A DNA stretch of 26,166 nucleotides from contig JAYQPQ010000019.1 in NCBI GenBank assembly GCA_038145405.1, positions 1 through 26,166 on the forward strand, given 5' to 3'. Below, piece by piece: positions 1-8,240 of the stretch; the stretch's first letter is position 1; each line of letters opens with the position of its first letter. A program made the translations under genes and the position numbers. This DNA comes from JAYQPQ01 sp038145405. GTDB taxonomy: Bacteria; Pseudomonadota; Gammaproteobacteria; Pseudomonadales; GM7GCV1. The notes under the pieces are model-generated. The model saw nothing but the letters and a program-made list of their open reading frames with translations. It was not told the DNA's origin and did not search any database.

Positions 1-323
<323 letters not shown>

Positions 324-332
324 AATCTTTTA

Positions 333-354
333 CCTCTACTCAGAGAGTAAGAGG
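333..354 (-). other. Hairpin in the rRNA leader just upstream of 16S
   Basis: CCTCT/AGAGG (333-337 with 350-354) and ACTC/GAGT (338-341 with 345-348) pair around an AGA loop with one bulged A. The 9-bp stem lies about 10 nt upstream of the mature 16S 5' end. It may help leader folding or processing; that role is inferred from position only. Confidence 0.45.
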
Positions 355-536
355 AGATCGTTTCGCAGTTACCCGCTATACGATCCAAAAACTCGGCCAA
401 ACGCTAATTTGAACCTAATGAATTAGGCCAAATTTGATGGCCATTAATTCGGAATGAATTGATGGATATCTTGCGTTTGATATTTCAATGATGTTCGAAA
501 TATCTCAGCAAGCACCCACACGCATTGCTTGATCAG

Positions 537-549
537 ATTGTTAAAGAAC
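537..549 (-). promoter_or_regulatory. rrn boxA antitermination site
   Basis: On the minus strand this reads GTTCTTTAACAAT, nearly identical to the E. coli rrn boxA core (GCTCTTTAACAAT). It lies in the leader between promoter P2 and the 16S 5' end, as expected. BoxA RNA recruits the NusB/NusE antitermination complex so that RNA polymerase reads through the untranslated rRNA operon. Confidence 0.85.
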
Positions 550-578
550 TGTTTCGCCGCCAGGGGCGAGGGCTGCGT

Positions 579-606
579 ATTTTAATCTTTGCTGCCCCCG
601 AGTCAA
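579..606 (-). promoter_or_regulatory. rRNA promoter P2
   Basis: Minus strand: -35 TTGACT (606-601), a 16-bp spacer, and -10 TAAAAT (584-579). The transcript would begin roughly 250 nt before the 16S gene. The -35 box lies in one arm of a perfect inverted repeat (GAGTCAA 600-606, TTGACTC 615-621, 8-bp spacer). Spacer length and -10 box are the same as in the upstream promoter, which supports a tandem P1/P2 pair. Confidence 0.7.
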
Positions 607-656
607 CCGTTATTTTGACTCGCTTTTCTCGCGGCGCTGTGCCGGAAGAGGCGCGC

Positions 657-684
657 ATTTTAGCGAGCCCCAACTCCCTGTCAA
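657..684 (-). promoter_or_regulatory. rRNA promoter P1
   Basis: Minus strand: consensus -35 TTGACA (684-679), a 16-bp spacer, and -10 TAAAAT (662-657). A GC-rich discriminator (GCGCGCC) follows, as is typical of stringently controlled rRNA promoters. It starts only 28 bp beyond the tyrS stop codon, with no obvious terminator between them, so tyrS transcripts may run into the rRNA operon. Confidence 0.75.
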
Positions 685-711
685 CAGATATTTGCAACTT
701 GCTCGGAAGAA

Positions 712-2004
712 CTAGGCAAGCGTGAACAGATGGTAGTTTTTCTTGCCCAGTCGAACCACAAAGAAGCGGCCAAAGACAGCATTGGCACGCCCAAAAACTT
801 CATGGCTGGCCATGTTCTGATCCCAACCAACGGCTTCGCCGTTCACGCTCACCGCGGCGCTCTGCAGCGCATCCTTCACCTGTTTGCCGCTTTTCGCCAG
901 CCCGCAGTCCACCAATAGTGTCGTCAGCGGCAGTTCGCCCAGATCTGCGGGCAAAGCAGTGGTCGGCAGGCCGTCCTGCTGCAGTTGCCGAAGATCCGCT
1001 TCAGCGAGATCAACCACCTCACCTGAAAACAGCGAGCGCGTGATGCGCTCAGCAGCTTCCAGGGCTTCGGAACCGTGCACCAGCCGGGTTACCTCGCGGG
1101 CCAATACGCCCTGCGCTTCCGGCCTGCCCGCACGCTGTCGATCCGATGCCTCAAGTGCATCGATCTCAGCCACCGGCAGGAAGGTGAAGTACTTCAGAAA
1201 ACGGTAAACGTCGGCATCCGCCGTCTGCAGCCAAAACTGGTAGAAGGCATAGGGCGAGGTCTTGCGGGCATCCAGCCAAATTGTGCCCGATTCAGTTTTG
1301 CCAAATTTCGTTCCATCGGCCTTGGTGATCAAGGGCAATGTCAGCCCAAACACCTGCGCGCCGTGCAGACGTCGCGTCAGATCGATGCCGGCTGTGATGT
1401 TGCCCCACTGGTCGGAGCCGCCAATCTGCACTGTGCACTGATGTTCTTTATGCAGTTCGGCGAAATCCAGCGCTTGCAGCAGCGAGTATGAAAATTCGGT
1501 GAAGGAGATGCCGCTGCCTTCGCGTTCGATGCGCTGCTTGACGGACTCTTTCTGAATCATGGCATTGATGGAGAAATGCTTGCCAATATCGCGCAGAAAA
1601 TCCAGCAGCCGGAGCTCTCCGGTCCAGTCGTAGTTATTGGTGAGAATGGCGGCGTTGTCACGACCATCGAAGTCCACAAAGGCGGAAATCTGATTGCCCA
1701 GACGTTCGCACCACTGGGCCACCACTTCCTGGCTGTTGAGGCGACGCTCTTCGGCCTTAAAGCTGGGATCCCCAATCAGGCCGGTAGAACCGCCAACCAG
1801 CGGAACCGGGGTGTGGCCAGCCATTTGAAACCGCTTCAGCATCAACAAGGGCACCAGACTGCCGATGTGCAAACTATCCGCCGTCGGATCGAAGCCACAA
1901 TACACCCGACGCGTCTGCGCCAGGTGGTCATCCAAATCCTGCTCGGCAGTGCGCTGAGCGATCAACCCACGCTCGGCCAGCTCAAGCAGCAAGGCATTTT
2001 TCAT
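712..2004 (-). CDS. tyrS: Tyrosyl-tRNA synthetase
   Basis: This cytoplasmic class I aminoacyl-tRNA synthetase charges tRNA-Tyr with tyrosine. The 430-residue product aligns along its length with E. coli TyrS (424 aa). It has a HIGH-type motif HIGS near residues 46-49, the tyrosine/ATP-site stretch GGSDQWGN near 195-202, and the TyrRS version of KMSKS, KFGKT, near 233-237. An S4-like RNA-binding domain occupies the last 70 or so residues and the protein ends in GKKNYHLF. I chose the ATG at 2004 because the family begins shortly before ERGLIAQ. ATGs at 2028 and 2070 are in frame and would add 8 or 22 residues; none has a strong Shine-Dalgarno site, so the start is uncertain. The gene is followed directly by the rRNA promoters. 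Confidence 0.96.
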   Translation of the reverse strand: MKNALLLELAERGLIAQRTAEQDLDDHLAQTRRVYCGFDPTADSLHIGSLVPLLMLKRFQMAGHTPVPLVGGSTGLIGDPSFKAEERRLNSQEVVAQWCERLGNQISAFVDFDGRDNAAILTNNYDWTGELRLLDFLRDIGKHFSINAMIQKESVKQRIEREGSGISFTEFSYSLLQALDFAELHKEHQCTVQIGGSDQWGNITAGIDLTRRLHGAQVFGLTLPLITKADGTKFGKTESGTIWLDARKTSPYAFYQFWLQTADADVYRFLKYFTFLPVAEIDALEASDRQRAGRPEAQGVLAREVTRLVHGSEALEAAERITRSLFSGEVVDLAEADLRQLQQDGLPTTALPADLGELPLTTLLVDCGLAKSGKQVKDALQSAAVSVNGEAVGWDQNMASHEVFGRANAVFGRFFVVRLGKKNYHLFTLA

Positions 2005-2098
2005 CGTTTTGCCAGAATTCTTAATCATTTTGAGGAAGACAAGTGACCGAAGCGGCGCTACCTTAGCCATTTTCCACCCAAAAACAAGTGTGCGCTAA

Positions 2099-2113
2099 TC
2101 ACCACCTTGGTGA
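2099..2113. repeat. Inverted repeat in the tyrS-mepM divergent spacer
   Basis: A perfect 6-bp inverted repeat (TCACCA, CCT, TGGTGA) lies between tyrS and mepM, just upstream of the mepM -35 box. It could be an operator or a leader hairpin on the tyrS transcript. No function can be assigned from sequence. Confidence 0.35.
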
Positions 2114-2122
2114 ATTTTCGCT

Positions 2123-2151
2123 TTGGCAATCATTTCATTTCTATTTACAAT
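2123..2151 (+). promoter_or_regulatory. Predicted sigma-70 promoter for mepM
   Basis: -35 TTGGCA (2123-2128), a 17-bp spacer, and -10 TACAAT (2146-2151). The expected transcription start is near 2158, about 22 nt before the mepM ATG. Confidence 0.6.
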
Positions 2152-2179
2152 CAGTTAAATCCTTTATCAAAGAAGTTGG

Positions 2180-3616
2180 ATGAAGCCACAGGCGACCCGA
2201 AATGGCCAGCGTAGAGCCCTGCTGATAAGCAAGGCCAAGGCGCACGCGCAACGCCTGCAGCAAACGGCAAGTGAGTTGCGCCTGCCCCGCTTTTATCCGC
2301 GGCACGCCAAGTGGTCTGGTGCGGTGCTTGGAGTGGTGGCCCTCTGCACACTTTGCGTGCAAGCCATCACCACCACGCGCATCGAGCAAGCCCACTCCGG
2401 TTCCTGGCAAACCCTGGCCCTGCCACTAGCCAATCCACCTGCTGCTGAACCTGCTGCACCGGCTGTCGCTGAGCTGCCGCCGGAATCTCTGCTGAAAGAA
2501 TCCGTATTTAAGGTTCGCAGCGGCGACTCACTCTCGGTGCTATTCGAGCGCGCAGGTTACGGCCCTGCCATCGTGCATCAGGTGGCCTACGAGACCGAAC
2601 ATGGCAAGGAATTCACCCGAATCTATCCAGGCCAGGACATCCGCTTCTTCGCCGATGGCGACCACCAACTGGTCCGCGCTGAGTTTGCGCGCAACGAACT
2701 GGATTACTACGCCGTTGAGCGCGCAGAAAATGGGTTTGTCTCATCGCATGTGATTCGCGAGCCGGAAGTCTTTCCACAGGTGAAATCCGGCACGATCGAT
2801 ACCAGCTTTTACCTGGCAGGTCAGCAAGCCGGACTTAGCGACAACCAAATTATGGAGCTTGCCGCCCTGTTCGGATGGGACATCGACTTTGTGCTGGAAA
2901 TCCGTCAGGGAGACAGCTTCTCCGTGGTCTACCAGGAACGCTATCTCGACGGTCGACAAATTACCCACGGCAACATACTGGCGGCTGAGTTTATCAATCA
3001 GGGACGCGTGCACCGCGCCGTCCGTTACGAGGATAGCGCTGGCCGCGTAGCCTATTACAGTCCCGAAGGTGAGAGCATGCGCAAGGCTTTCCTGCGCACC
3101 CCGCTGGACGTGTTCCGCATCAGCTCCCACTTCAATCTCAATCGTCGCCATCCGGTGCTAAATACCATCCGCGCTCACAACGGCACCGACTATGCGGCGC
3201 CCACGGGCACCCCTATCAAGGCTACCGGTGACGGACGAGTGACCTTTGCCGGTGTAAATGGCGGTTATGGCAACATGGTGCGCATTCAGCACGGGCAGAA
3301 TTACCAGACTGTTTACGCCCACATGAGTCGTTTCGCTTCGGGCGTGCGCGAAGGTGTTTACGTTCGGCAGGGTCAGGTAGTCGGCTATGTCGGCATGACA
3401 GGCCTGGCTACCGGACCCCACCTGCACTACGAATTCTATGTAAATGGCACTGTACGCAACCCGGTGACGGTTGCTCTGCCAAACGGCGAACCCATCCCTG
3501 CTGCCGAACTGGCCAGCTTCGGACAACTGGCACAGCCGATGCTGGCCCTGCTGGATAATCAGAACACTGAGCAGCAGTACGCCAATCACGAAGCTGCCTC
3601 CAGTACCGAGATTTGA
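2180..3616 (+). CDS. mepM: Murein DD-endopeptidase, M23 family (MepM-like)
   Basis: This periplasmic peptidase is expected to cleave peptidoglycan cross-links so that new wall can be inserted. The 478-residue protein has a basic cytoplasmic N-terminus and one membrane anchor (about residues 45-66). An OapA/LysM-like segment begins with VRSGDSL (about 112-118), and the LytM/M23 domain covers about 315-430. The zinc-site pattern is complete: HNGTD gives His333 and Asp337, and HLH gives His414 and His416, with His381 (YAHMS) as the further catalytic histidine. AGAAG precedes the ATG by about 6 nt. Its TGA stop overlaps the anmK TTG start (TTGA), so the two genes are probably translated in tandem. 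Placement beside anmK and tyrS matches Pseudomonas. Confidence 0.93.
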   Translation: MKPQATRNGQRRALLISKAKAHAQRLQQTASELRLPRFYPRHAKWSGAVLGVVALCTLCVQAITTTRIEQAHSGSWQTLALPLANPPAAEPAAPAVAELPPESLLKESVFKVRSGDSLSVLFERAGYGPAIVHQVAYETEHGKEFTRIYPGQDIRFFADGDHQLVRAEFARNELDYYAVERAENGFVSSHVIREPEVFPQVKSGTIDTSFYLAGQQAGLSDNQIMELAALFGWDIDFVLEIRQGDSFSVVYQERYLDGRQITHGNILAAEFINQGRVHRAVRYEDSAGRVAYYSPEGESMRKAFLRTPLDVFRISSHFNLNRRHPVLNTIRAHNGTDYAAPTGTPIKATGDGRVTFAGVNGGYGNMVRIQHGQNYQTVYAHMSRFASGVREGVYVRQGQVVGYVGMTGLATGPHLHYEFYVNGTVRNPVTVALPNGEPIPAAELASFGQLAQPMLALLDNQNTEQQYANHEAASSTEI

Positions 3617-4728
3617 CCTCGCCGGAGTTGTATATCGGTGCCATGTCGGGCACCAGCGCAGATAGCATCGACGCCGTGCTGGTCGATTTCAGAACCTCCC
3701 CACCCCGCCTGATTGCCCAGTACGAGCACCCCCTGTCACCGGAACACCGAGAGCAAATCATCGCCCTTTCCTCTGCCGCCTCGGATTCCCTGGCGCAAGC
3801 CCTGATACTGGATCGCGAGCTGGGAGCCTCGTTTGCGGATGCAGTCAAGCAGTTGCTTCTGTTGGCCAAGGTGTCGGCCGATCGAGTCCACGCCATTGGT
3901 AGTCACGGCCAGACGCTGCGCCACCACCCGCGACCGGACGCAGTCAGCAAAACACGTTTTACTTTGCAGGTTGGCGATCCCAATACCATCGCCGAACTCA
4001 CGGGAATTGATGTCGTTGCCGACTTTCGGCGACGCGATCTGGCAGCAGAGGGCGAAGCGGCGCCCTTGGCCCCCGGCTTTCATTGGCAGTATTTCAGCCA
4101 CCCGGAGGTCACGCGCGCCATCATCAATATCGGTGGCTTTAGCAATCTGACCCTGCTCGCGCCCGGCCAGGAGCCGCAGGGATTCGATACCGGGCCGGGC
4201 AACTGCCTGCTGGACGGCTGGTACCAGCGACACCAAGTCGGCGCCTATGACAAAGGCGGCCAATGGGCTGCTGTCGGTCGAGTCAACGGTGAATTATTGA
4301 CCCGCTTGCTGGCCCATCCCTATTTGCGGCAAACCCCGCCCAAAAGCACCGGGCGAGAAAGCTTTCACCTGTCCTGGCTGGACAGCGTTTTACAGGGTTT
4401 GGATCTAACAGCCGAGGATGTGCAATCCACCCTGCTGCAGCTCACCGTCGATTCCATCTGCACTGGGCTCACCATGGCCGGGACACCAGTGCAGGAAATC
4501 TATCTCTGTGGTGGCGGCGCACTGAATACCGAACTTATCGAGCGGCTTGAAGCCTCTGTGGGAGCTCCCGTGCGCACCACCGCTGCGCTAGGCGTCGACC
4601 CCAAACTGGTGGAGGGTTTCGCCTTTGCCTGGATGGCACGCCAAACCCTGAGTCGCAAGGTATCTAACCTGCCGTCCGTAACCGGATCCCGCGGCCCGCG
4701 TATTCTGGGTGGTATTTACCAGGCTTGA
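3613..4728 (+). CDS. anmK: Anhydro-N-acetylmuramic acid kinase
   Basis: AnmK phosphorylates and opens the ring of 1,6-anhydroMurNAc to give MurNAc-6-phosphate, a cytoplasmic step of wall recycling. The 371-residue protein begins with the ATP-binding signature GAMSGTSADSID (residues 9-20). It also has the family motifs SHGQT (near 98), GDPNTIAE, VVADFRRRD, NIGGFSN, DTGPGNCL and CGGGALN. The signature is so close to the N-terminus that the start must lie at or near the TTG at 3613. That TTG overlaps the mepM stop by 3 bases; no strong ribosome-binding site is visible, which fits translational coupling. Pairing a wall hydrolase with a wall-recycling kinase is functionally coherent. Confidence 0.95.
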   Translation: MTSPELYIGAMSGTSADSIDAVLVDFRTSPPRLIAQYEHPLSPEHREQIIALSSAASDSLAQALILDRELGASFADAVKQLLLLAKVSADRVHAIGSHGQTLRHHPRPDAVSKTRFTLQVGDPNTIAELTGIDVVADFRRRDLAAEGEAAPLAPGFHWQYFSHPEVTRAIINIGGFSNLTLLAPGQEPQGFDTGPGNCLLDGWYQRHQVGAYDKGGQWAAVGRVNGELLTRLLAHPYLRQTPPKSTGRESFHLSWLDSVLQGLDLTAEDVQSTLLQLTVDSICTGLTMAGTPVQEIYLCGGGALNTELIERLEASVGAPVRTTAALGVDPKLVEGFAFAWMARQTLSRKVSNLPSVTGSRGPRILGGIYQA

Positions 4729-4773
4729 CCAAAGCCACGGCCCACAACAACTGCAAAGGCGCCGATACAGCAT

Positions 4774-5259
4774 ATGTTCCCGAAGATTCCCAGCGATGCC
4801 CTCCTGCTTTCCATGACCGATGTTCAGCATCCTCTGGCAACCTATTCGCACCATGCGATTGAGCTGGATGGCGCGGTCTGGCCTTCGGTAGAACACTACG
4901 TCAACGGCATGCGCTTTCCCGATCCAACCTATCGCGAGCAAATACGCAGCGCAGCGCATCCGGCCATGGCGAGGAAGCTGGGAAAGAGCTGGTTTCGCAC
5001 CCGCCATGCCGACTGGAAAAAGACCCGGGAAATCTATATGACACGAGCGCTGTGGACCAAGTGCCTGACCTGGCCGGATGTCGCCAAGGCATTGCTGGAT
5101 ACCGGCGATCGGCTTCTGGTTGAAACCAGCGAATACGACTATTTCTGGGGTTGTGGCCGCGACCTGCGCGGACACAACAAATATGGCAAGGTGCTTATGG
5201 CTGTGCGCGAACGCCTGCGACAGCGCGCTGCTGCCAGCGAACAAGGCACCACTGGATGA
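4774..5259 (+). CDS. NADAR (YbiA-like) family protein
   Basis: The 161-residue product matches the single-domain NADAR fold of E. coli YbiA. Shared segments include WPSVEHYVNGMRF near residues 36-48, the region around AHPAMARKLG, and the C-terminal TSEYDYFWGCG followed by GHNKYGKVLM. YbiA-type proteins have been described as N-glycosidases acting on early riboflavin-pathway intermediates, and other NADAR proteins act on ADP-ribosylated substrates; which applies here is not determinable. It starts 45 bp after anmK on the same strand with no clear Shine-Dalgarno site, so it may be the last gene of the mepM-anmK unit. An in-frame ATG at 4813 is an alternative start. Its 3' end overlaps the opposing vanZ-like gene by 65 bp. 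Confidence 0.85.
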   Translation: MFPKIPSDALLLSMTDVQHPLATYSHHAIELDGAVWPSVEHYVNGMRFPDPTYREQIRSAAHPAMARKLGKSWFRTRHADWKKTREIYMTRALWTKCLTWPDVAKALLDTGDRLLVETSEYDYFWGCGRDLRGHNKYGKVLMAVRERLRQRAAASEQGTTG

Positions 5260-5611
5260 TCAAAGAAAGCAGGGCGCCCACCAGAACCCCGGAGACATTG
5301 GCCAGCATATCGCTGTAGTCAAAGGATCGCTGGGGCACGAAATTCTGTCCGAATTCCATAGCACAGCCGTACAGCATCACGAAAATCAGGGCGAACCACC
5401 AATGTCCGGTGCGTAGCCAGGCCAGGCGCGCCGAGAGAAAAAACAGCAGATTCCCGACAAAATGCCATACCTTGTCGTTGGCCGCCGCACTCAAAGCCGG
5501 ATTGGGCGATAACGTCAAATAGGTGAACACCGCCAGAGCAGCCGCAAACTGCAGGCGAAAAAGCCATACCAGCCAACCCGCTCGAGGGGAATAATCAGTC
5601 GCTATCGTCAT
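5195..5611 (-). CDS. VanZ-like family membrane protein
   Basis: This is a small inner-membrane protein (138 aa from the chosen start) with hydrophobic segments at about residues 11-32, 48-65, 71-88 and 98-118. The motifs NDKVWHFVGNLLFF and MEFGQNFVPQRSFDYSDMLAN are typical of VanZ-like proteins: an early KxxHF-type motif, then E...Q...R..D..D..AN. The founding member affects teicoplanin resistance, but most relatives have no known function. The ATG at 5611 has GGAAG five bases upstream and overlaps the 3' end of rmuC by 17 bp, so it is likely coupled to rmuC. An in-frame start at 5671 would sit deep inside rmuC and is rejected. Confidence 0.82.
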   Translation of the reverse strand: MTIATDYSPRAGWLVWLFRLQFAAALAVFTYLTLSPNPALSAAANDKVWHFVGNLLFFLSARLAWLRTGHWWFALIFVMLYGCAMEFGQNFVPQRSFDYSDMLANVSGVLVGALLSLIIQWCLVRWQQRAVAGVRAQP

Positions 5612-6854
5612 GCGCTTCCGCGTCCGGTGCGAATGGCGATGTGTCGGGTAATGGCTTGCTGGGCGTAGCACCCAGCTCTTTCAGCTTGTGTGCGCGACCC
5701 ACCAGATTGCCACGCCCCGTAGATAGCCGACTGCGCGCCTGGTCGTAAGCCTTGTGACTCTTGTCGAGTGCCTGTCCGAGCTCATCCAGGGCTTCCACTA
5801 CGCCCGCCAGCTTATCTAGCATGGCGCCGGCTTGCTGCGCGATTTCCCGCGCATTCTTGTTCTGCTTCTCATTGCGCCAGAGCGACTCCACCGTCTTCAA
5901 CATGGGCATCAGGGTGGTATGGCTGACCAGCGTGACCTGCTGCGCAAAGGCGTCATCAAAGAGTGCCGGATCCTCCCTCAGCGCCAGCAGGTAGGCGGGT
6001 TCAATCGGGATAAACATAAAGACAAAGTCGACGCTGCTGATGTTCTCCAGATCCTGGTAGCGCTTGCTTGCCAAGCCCTTGAAGTGAGCTCGCAAGGAGG
6101 CGACGTGCTGCGCCAATAGCGAGTTACGGACCAGATCGTCCTCGGAATTCACATAGTCTTGATAGGCCTTGAGCGAGACTTTGGAGTCAACCACCAGTGC
6201 CCGCCCTTCCGGCAGGCGAATAATGACATCCGGCTTGAACAGTCGACCCTCAGCATCGCGATGCCCGCCCTGCACCTCGTACTCGGCGCCCCTGACCAAT
6301 CCAGCGTCCTCGAGTAGCCGCTCCAGTATCATCTCGCCCCAGTCGCCCTGTGTCTTGGATTCGCCTCTCAGGGCCTTGGCCAGATTCACCGCATCCAGTC
6401 CGATCTGCTGAGCCTGGCGATGCAGCTCCTCGATCTGTCCTTTGAGACGATTACGGTCCATTAGGTCGGCGCTGTGAACTTCGTCGACGCGCTTGCGGAA
6501 GGCTTCCATCTGCTCCCGCATCGGCAGCAGTGTAGCGTTGATAGACTCCTTGCTGAGCTTGCTGAATTTGTCCTGCTTCTCTTCGAAAATGCGATTGGCC
6601 AACCGCTCAAACTCAGCCTGTAACTGCCTGTGTCGGTCTTGGTTGTCGGATTGCAGATCCACATTGCGCTGCTGCTCCACCGTCAGCCGGGCACGCACCT
6701 CAGCCAGTTGGCGCTCGAGGTCCAGGCGCAGGTCGCGCAATTCGGCAAGTTCTTGCGACAGGTCGGTCGCCTGGCGGCGCAAGGCCCACCACTGCTGGCC
6801 GAAGATCACAGCCAGCAGTAAGGCGAGAAAAAGCAAAGAGGAAAGGACAGTCAC
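5595..6854 (-). CDS. rmuC: DNA recombination protein RmuC
   Basis: The 419-residue product has the RmuC layout: an N-terminal membrane segment (about residues 4-20), a long charged coiled coil (about 25-160) and the conserved RmuC core with GDWGEMILERLLEDAGL, FKPDVIIRLPEGR and VVDSKVSL. The VDSK segment resembles a PD-(D/E)xK nuclease strand. E. coli rmuC mutants show increased inversion at short inverted repeats. The start is a GTG (6854); no strong ribosome-binding site is visible. The C-terminal tail is acidic (DAEAHDDSD) and overlaps the vanZ-like start. Confidence 0.93.
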   Translation of the reverse strand: MTVLSSLLFLALLLAVIFGQQWWALRRQATDLSQELAELRDLRLDLERQLAEVRARLTVEQQRNVDLQSDNQDRHRQLQAEFERLANRIFEEKQDKFSKLSKESINATLLPMREQMEAFRKRVDEVHSADLMDRNRLKGQIEELHRQAQQIGLDAVNLAKALRGESKTQGDWGEMILERLLEDAGLVRGAEYEVQGGHRDAEGRLFKPDVIIRLPEGRALVVDSKVSLKAYQDYVNSEDDLVRNSLLAQHVASLRAHFKGLASKRYQDLENISSVDFVFMFIPIEPAYLLALREDPALFDDAFAQQVTLVSHTTLMPMLKTVESLWRNEKQNKNAREIAQQAGAMLDKLAGVVEALDELGQALDKSHKAYDQARSRLSTGRGNLVGRAHKLKELGATPSKPLPDTSPFAPDAEAHDDSD

Positions 6855-6950
6855 AAGTAGCTCAGCTTTAGCAAACTAACGGCCACATTCTACCCCCGGC
6901 GCGCAAGCCCTGAGCATGCCAGCAAGCCCAGCCAGAAGAAGGCAGCGGAA

Positions 6951-7304
6951 TTAGATACTGTGGAGTTTGAGCTCCACACGCAGGCGCTGGGCCAAGGTGC
7001 TCATCACTTCCAGCGCGAAGTCGGGGTTTGCCTTGACCAATCCCAGGAAGCACTCCTTGCTGGTCACGGCCACTGTTGAGGGCTTTACAGCAATTGCTGT
7101 AGCGCTGCGTTGTGCCATATCGAGCAGGGCCATCTCGCCGAAAATCTCGTTCTCCATAATGGTCGCCAGATAGCGGCCATTAACGCGCAATTCGACCTCG
7201 CCTGACACCATGCCGAACATTACGTCACCATCGTCGCCCTCGGTAAAAATCTGGTCGCCTTTTTTGTAGGAGGTGAATTCTTTTTCCAGGGAAAAATCAA
7301 TCAT
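6951..7304 (-). CDS. Stand-alone cyclic-nucleotide-binding domain protein
   Basis: The 117-residue product is one CRP-type cyclic-nucleotide-binding domain with nothing else attached. The entry strand YKKGDQIFTEGD (about 13-24), the glycine-rich turns, and the phosphate-binding cassette FGEMALLD followed by RSATAIA (about 55-71) are all present. There is no helix-turn-helix and no catalytic domain, so it cannot act like CRP by itself; it is presumably a ligand-sensing partner of another protein. It is divergent from murI across a 129-bp spacer and separated from rmuC by 96 bp. No strong ribosome-binding site precedes the ATG. Confidence 0.85.
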   Translation of the reverse strand: MIDFSLEKEFTSYKKGDQIFTEGDDGDVMFGMVSGEVELRVNGRYLATIMENEIFGEMALLDMAQRSATAIAVKPSTVAVTSKECFLGLVKANPDFALEVMSTLAQRLRVELKLHSI

Positions 7305-7433
7305 CTGGGTTCTGTCGTCAGGTTGCCAATTTCGACCCCAAGCTTAAACCAAAAGGAGCCGCACTGACCAGCGATCTGCTTTGACTTCGGGCATAATCCC
7401 TGCTGAGTCCTCGGCTGCGTCAAAATAGCCGAC

Positions 7434-8240
7434 ATGTCACGAATCCCACCCCGCGTAATTGTTTTCGACTCCGGCGTGGGCGGGCTATCCATTTTTGCTG
7501 AAATCAAACGCCAATTACCCTGGTGCGAATTGATCTTCGCCAGCGATGCCGCCGGCTTTCCCTATGGCATTCGCTCAGAAGCAGACCTTATCGCCCGGGT
7601 CGATCGGGTTGTCGGAGCCCTGCTGGATCGCGTACGGCCGGACGTCGCCGTCATCGCCTGCAACTCCGCGAGCACCGTCGTCCTGCCGGTTATTCGCTCC
7701 AAATACGCGCTACCCTTTGTCGGTGTAGTACCGGCAATCAAGCCTGCTGCCGCGCTCTCGCGCTCCCACCACATTGGCTTGCTGGCGACTCCGGCAACCG
7801 TCGGTCGCTCCTACACGCGCCAGCTGATTGCCGACTTCGCCACGCATTGCCAGGTCGACATGCTCGGCTCCTCCGAGCTGGTCTACCTGGCGGAGGCCAA
7901 GCTGCGCGGCGAACTCGTGGATGTGGCAGAAGTGAGGCGCATACTCAGCCCCCTCTTTGACCCGTCGCGCGCCAACCTGGACACTATCGTGCTCGCCTGC
8001 ACCCACTTCCCTCTGATTAGAGACGAATTGGAGCAAGCGGCTGCCTGGCCGGTAAATTGGGTCGACTCCGCTGAAGCCGTCGCCCGACGTGTTCATTCGC
8101 TGCTGGCCGATCGTGCAGAAAACTCTATCGAAGTAACCCATCACAGCGCCCTGATCACCGGCACGCAGCCTGTCTTTCCTGGTCTGGTTGAAACCATGCG
8201 AGGTCTGGGCATCGCCAAGGTGGAGCTGGAGGACATTTGA
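7434..8240 (+). CDS. murI: Glutamate racemase
   Basis: MurI interconverts L- and D-glutamate to supply D-Glu for peptidoglycan. The 268-residue product has the FDSGVGGLS substrate loop (Asp12, Ser13) and the two catalytic cysteines, Cys76 in ACNSAST and Cys189 in ACTHFP, with His191. These place it confidently in the aspartate/glutamate racemase family. Its stop codon shares one base with the ATG of the next gene (TGATG), so it heads a coupled operon with the two recombination genes downstream. Confidence 0.95.
   Translation: MSRIPPRVIVFDSGVGGLSIFAEIKRQLPWCELIFASDAAGFPYGIRSEADLIARVDRVVGALLDRVRPDVAVIACNSASTVVLPVIRSKYALPFVGVVPAIKPAAALSRSHHIGLLATPATVGRSYTRQLIADFATHCQVDMLGSSELVYLAEAKLRGELVDVAEVRRILSPLFDPSRANLDTIVLACTHFPLIRDELEQAAAWPVNWVDSAEAVARRVHSLLADRAENSIEVTHHSALITGTQPVFPGLVETMRGLGIAKVELEDI

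Noticed and set aside
525..725. 66-residue open frame on the plus strand in the rRNA leader region
   Set aside because: It lies over the rRNA promoters and boxA on the other strand, has no family resemblance and is explained as chance.
2005..2070. Longer tyrS N-terminus (22 extra residues)
   Set aside because: The family starts near ERGLIAQ; the extra residues have no counterpart in E. coli TyrS. A longer form cannot be excluded because ribosome-binding sites are weak everywhere.
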